Source of the DNA: Nitrospiraceae bacterium UBA6898
GTDB taxonomy: Bacteria; Nitrospirota; Thermodesulfovibrionia; Thermodesulfovibrionales; UBA6898
Assembly: GCA_002448975.1 (NCBI GenBank)
Contig: DKBO01000184.1
Coordinates: forward strand, 1,868 to 40,255
Length of the DNA: 38,388 bases
Reading direction: 5' to 3'
In this document: one piece after another, positions 38,220 through 38,388 of the stretch
Layout: each line of letters starts with the position of its first letter
How positions within the stretch are numbered: the first letter of the stretch is position 1
Made by a program: the position numbers and the translations under genes
Notes under the pieces: generated by a model
What the model saw: the letters and a program-made list of their open reading frames with translations, nothing else
Database searches by the model: none
Told to the model about the DNA's origin: nothing

Positions 38220-38388
38220 TGTAGCGGGCACATAAACTGTCCGGTTACGATTGGACGGCAGGGAGGGGCCGTTCATGGAGAGGACGGAACTACTACAGGG
38301 GGTACGGAAGATGAGCTTTGAAGGGGCACATGAAAAATGGCAGCGGGGGAGGTTGACGCAGGAAGAGGCCGTAATGCTGCTTGGCATA
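38220..38388 (+). mobile_element. Left end of an insertion sequence (ISNCY-like), cut by window edge
   Basis: The segment from TGTAGCGGGCACATAAACTG at 38220 onwards looks like a terminal inverted repeat plus short leader before a transposase start. The right end and target duplication are outside the window, so the boundaries are provisional. The boundary lies 18 bp from the -35 of the PHA promoter. Confidence 0.6.
38275..38388 (+). CDS. Transposase N-terminus (ISNCY-like), cut by window edge
   Basis: The first 38 residues are visible: RKMSFEGAHEKWQRGRLTQEEAVMLLG, a pattern known from transposases of the ISNCY-type group where it precedes a helix-turn-helix (the Lxx..LTQEEAxxLLG segment starts the DNA-binding helices). 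ATG 38275 follows GGGAGGGG. The catalytic domain is beyond the window, so activity cannot be judged. Confidence 0.7.
   Translation, partial: MERTELLQGVRKMSFEGAHEKWQRGRLTQEEAVMLLGI

Noticed and set aside
1..38388. CRISPR array, rRNA, tRNA, prophage or origin of replication
   Set aside because: No regularly spaced repeats, no cloverleaf with a GTTCGAATC-type arm, no rRNA-like sequence and no dnaA-box clusters were seen on reading; a tRNAscan or CRISPR search would be needed for certainty.

Overview
The window looks like a chromosomal segment of a Gram-negative, GC-rich (by eye mid-50s %) bacterium. A LpxR-type outer-membrane lipid A deacylase implies an outer membrane. The mix of GlgE/TreS, a large-type citrate synthase, a UPF0182 protein, DUF1847, a MinD-like/HTH_25 pair and a class III PHA cluster resembles Nitrospirota or deltaproteobacterial-grade lineages. 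This placement is inference; no rRNA or tRNA gene was seen.

Layout. 1-4.0 kb: alpha-glucan/trehalose metabolism, with treS (cut by the window edge) and glgE on the minus strand behind an unusually perfect sigma70-type promoter, and a six-hairpin glycosidase divergent on plus. 4.0-5.9 kb: an RhlE-like DEAD-box helicase and a small membrane protein. 6.0-7.5 kb: a minus-strand pair of MinD/FlhG-like ATPase and J-like/HTH_25 protein. 7.9-13.9 kb: envelope genes (UPF0182, LpxR-like, MscS, SH3 protein coupled to a SlyD-like FKBP). 14.3-17.8 kb: ferritin divergent from a Cys-rich mini-protein, GIY-YIG protein, citrate synthase, Lys-rich histone-like peptide, small putative winged-helix protein. 18.0-22.9 kb: NAD salvage operon pncB-pncA, a divergent phosphoglycerate kinase, an orphan protein and a tandem PilZ protein.

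22.9-25.5 kb is an AT-richer accessory island: an Mrr-type endonuclease, an apparent orphan IS200/IS605-type right end with omegaRNA-like folds, and a coupled cupin/membrane protein pair. It is bracketed by near-identical 25-bp direct repeats. 25.5-29.7 kb holds a sensorless histidine kinase, a cation-transporter C-terminal remnant, metF, a 36-aa Cys/His mini-protein with its own terminator, a DUF1847 protein and an M24 peptidase.

29.8-38.1 kb is a minus-strand polyhydroxyalkanoate (PHA) region. Transcription starts at a ribbon-helix-helix-like regulator whose promoter carries a perfect 19-bp palindrome. It continues through two phasin/PhaE-like proteins, PhaE, PhaC, a PhaB-type reductase and a thiolase, followed by a GNAT-thiolase-GNAT module that duplicates the thiolase. 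Thiolase joins two acetyl-CoA, PhaB reduces acetoacetyl-CoA, and PhaC/PhaE polymerise the product. An insertion sequence enters at 38220, just upstream of the -35 of the PHA promoter, and runs off the window.
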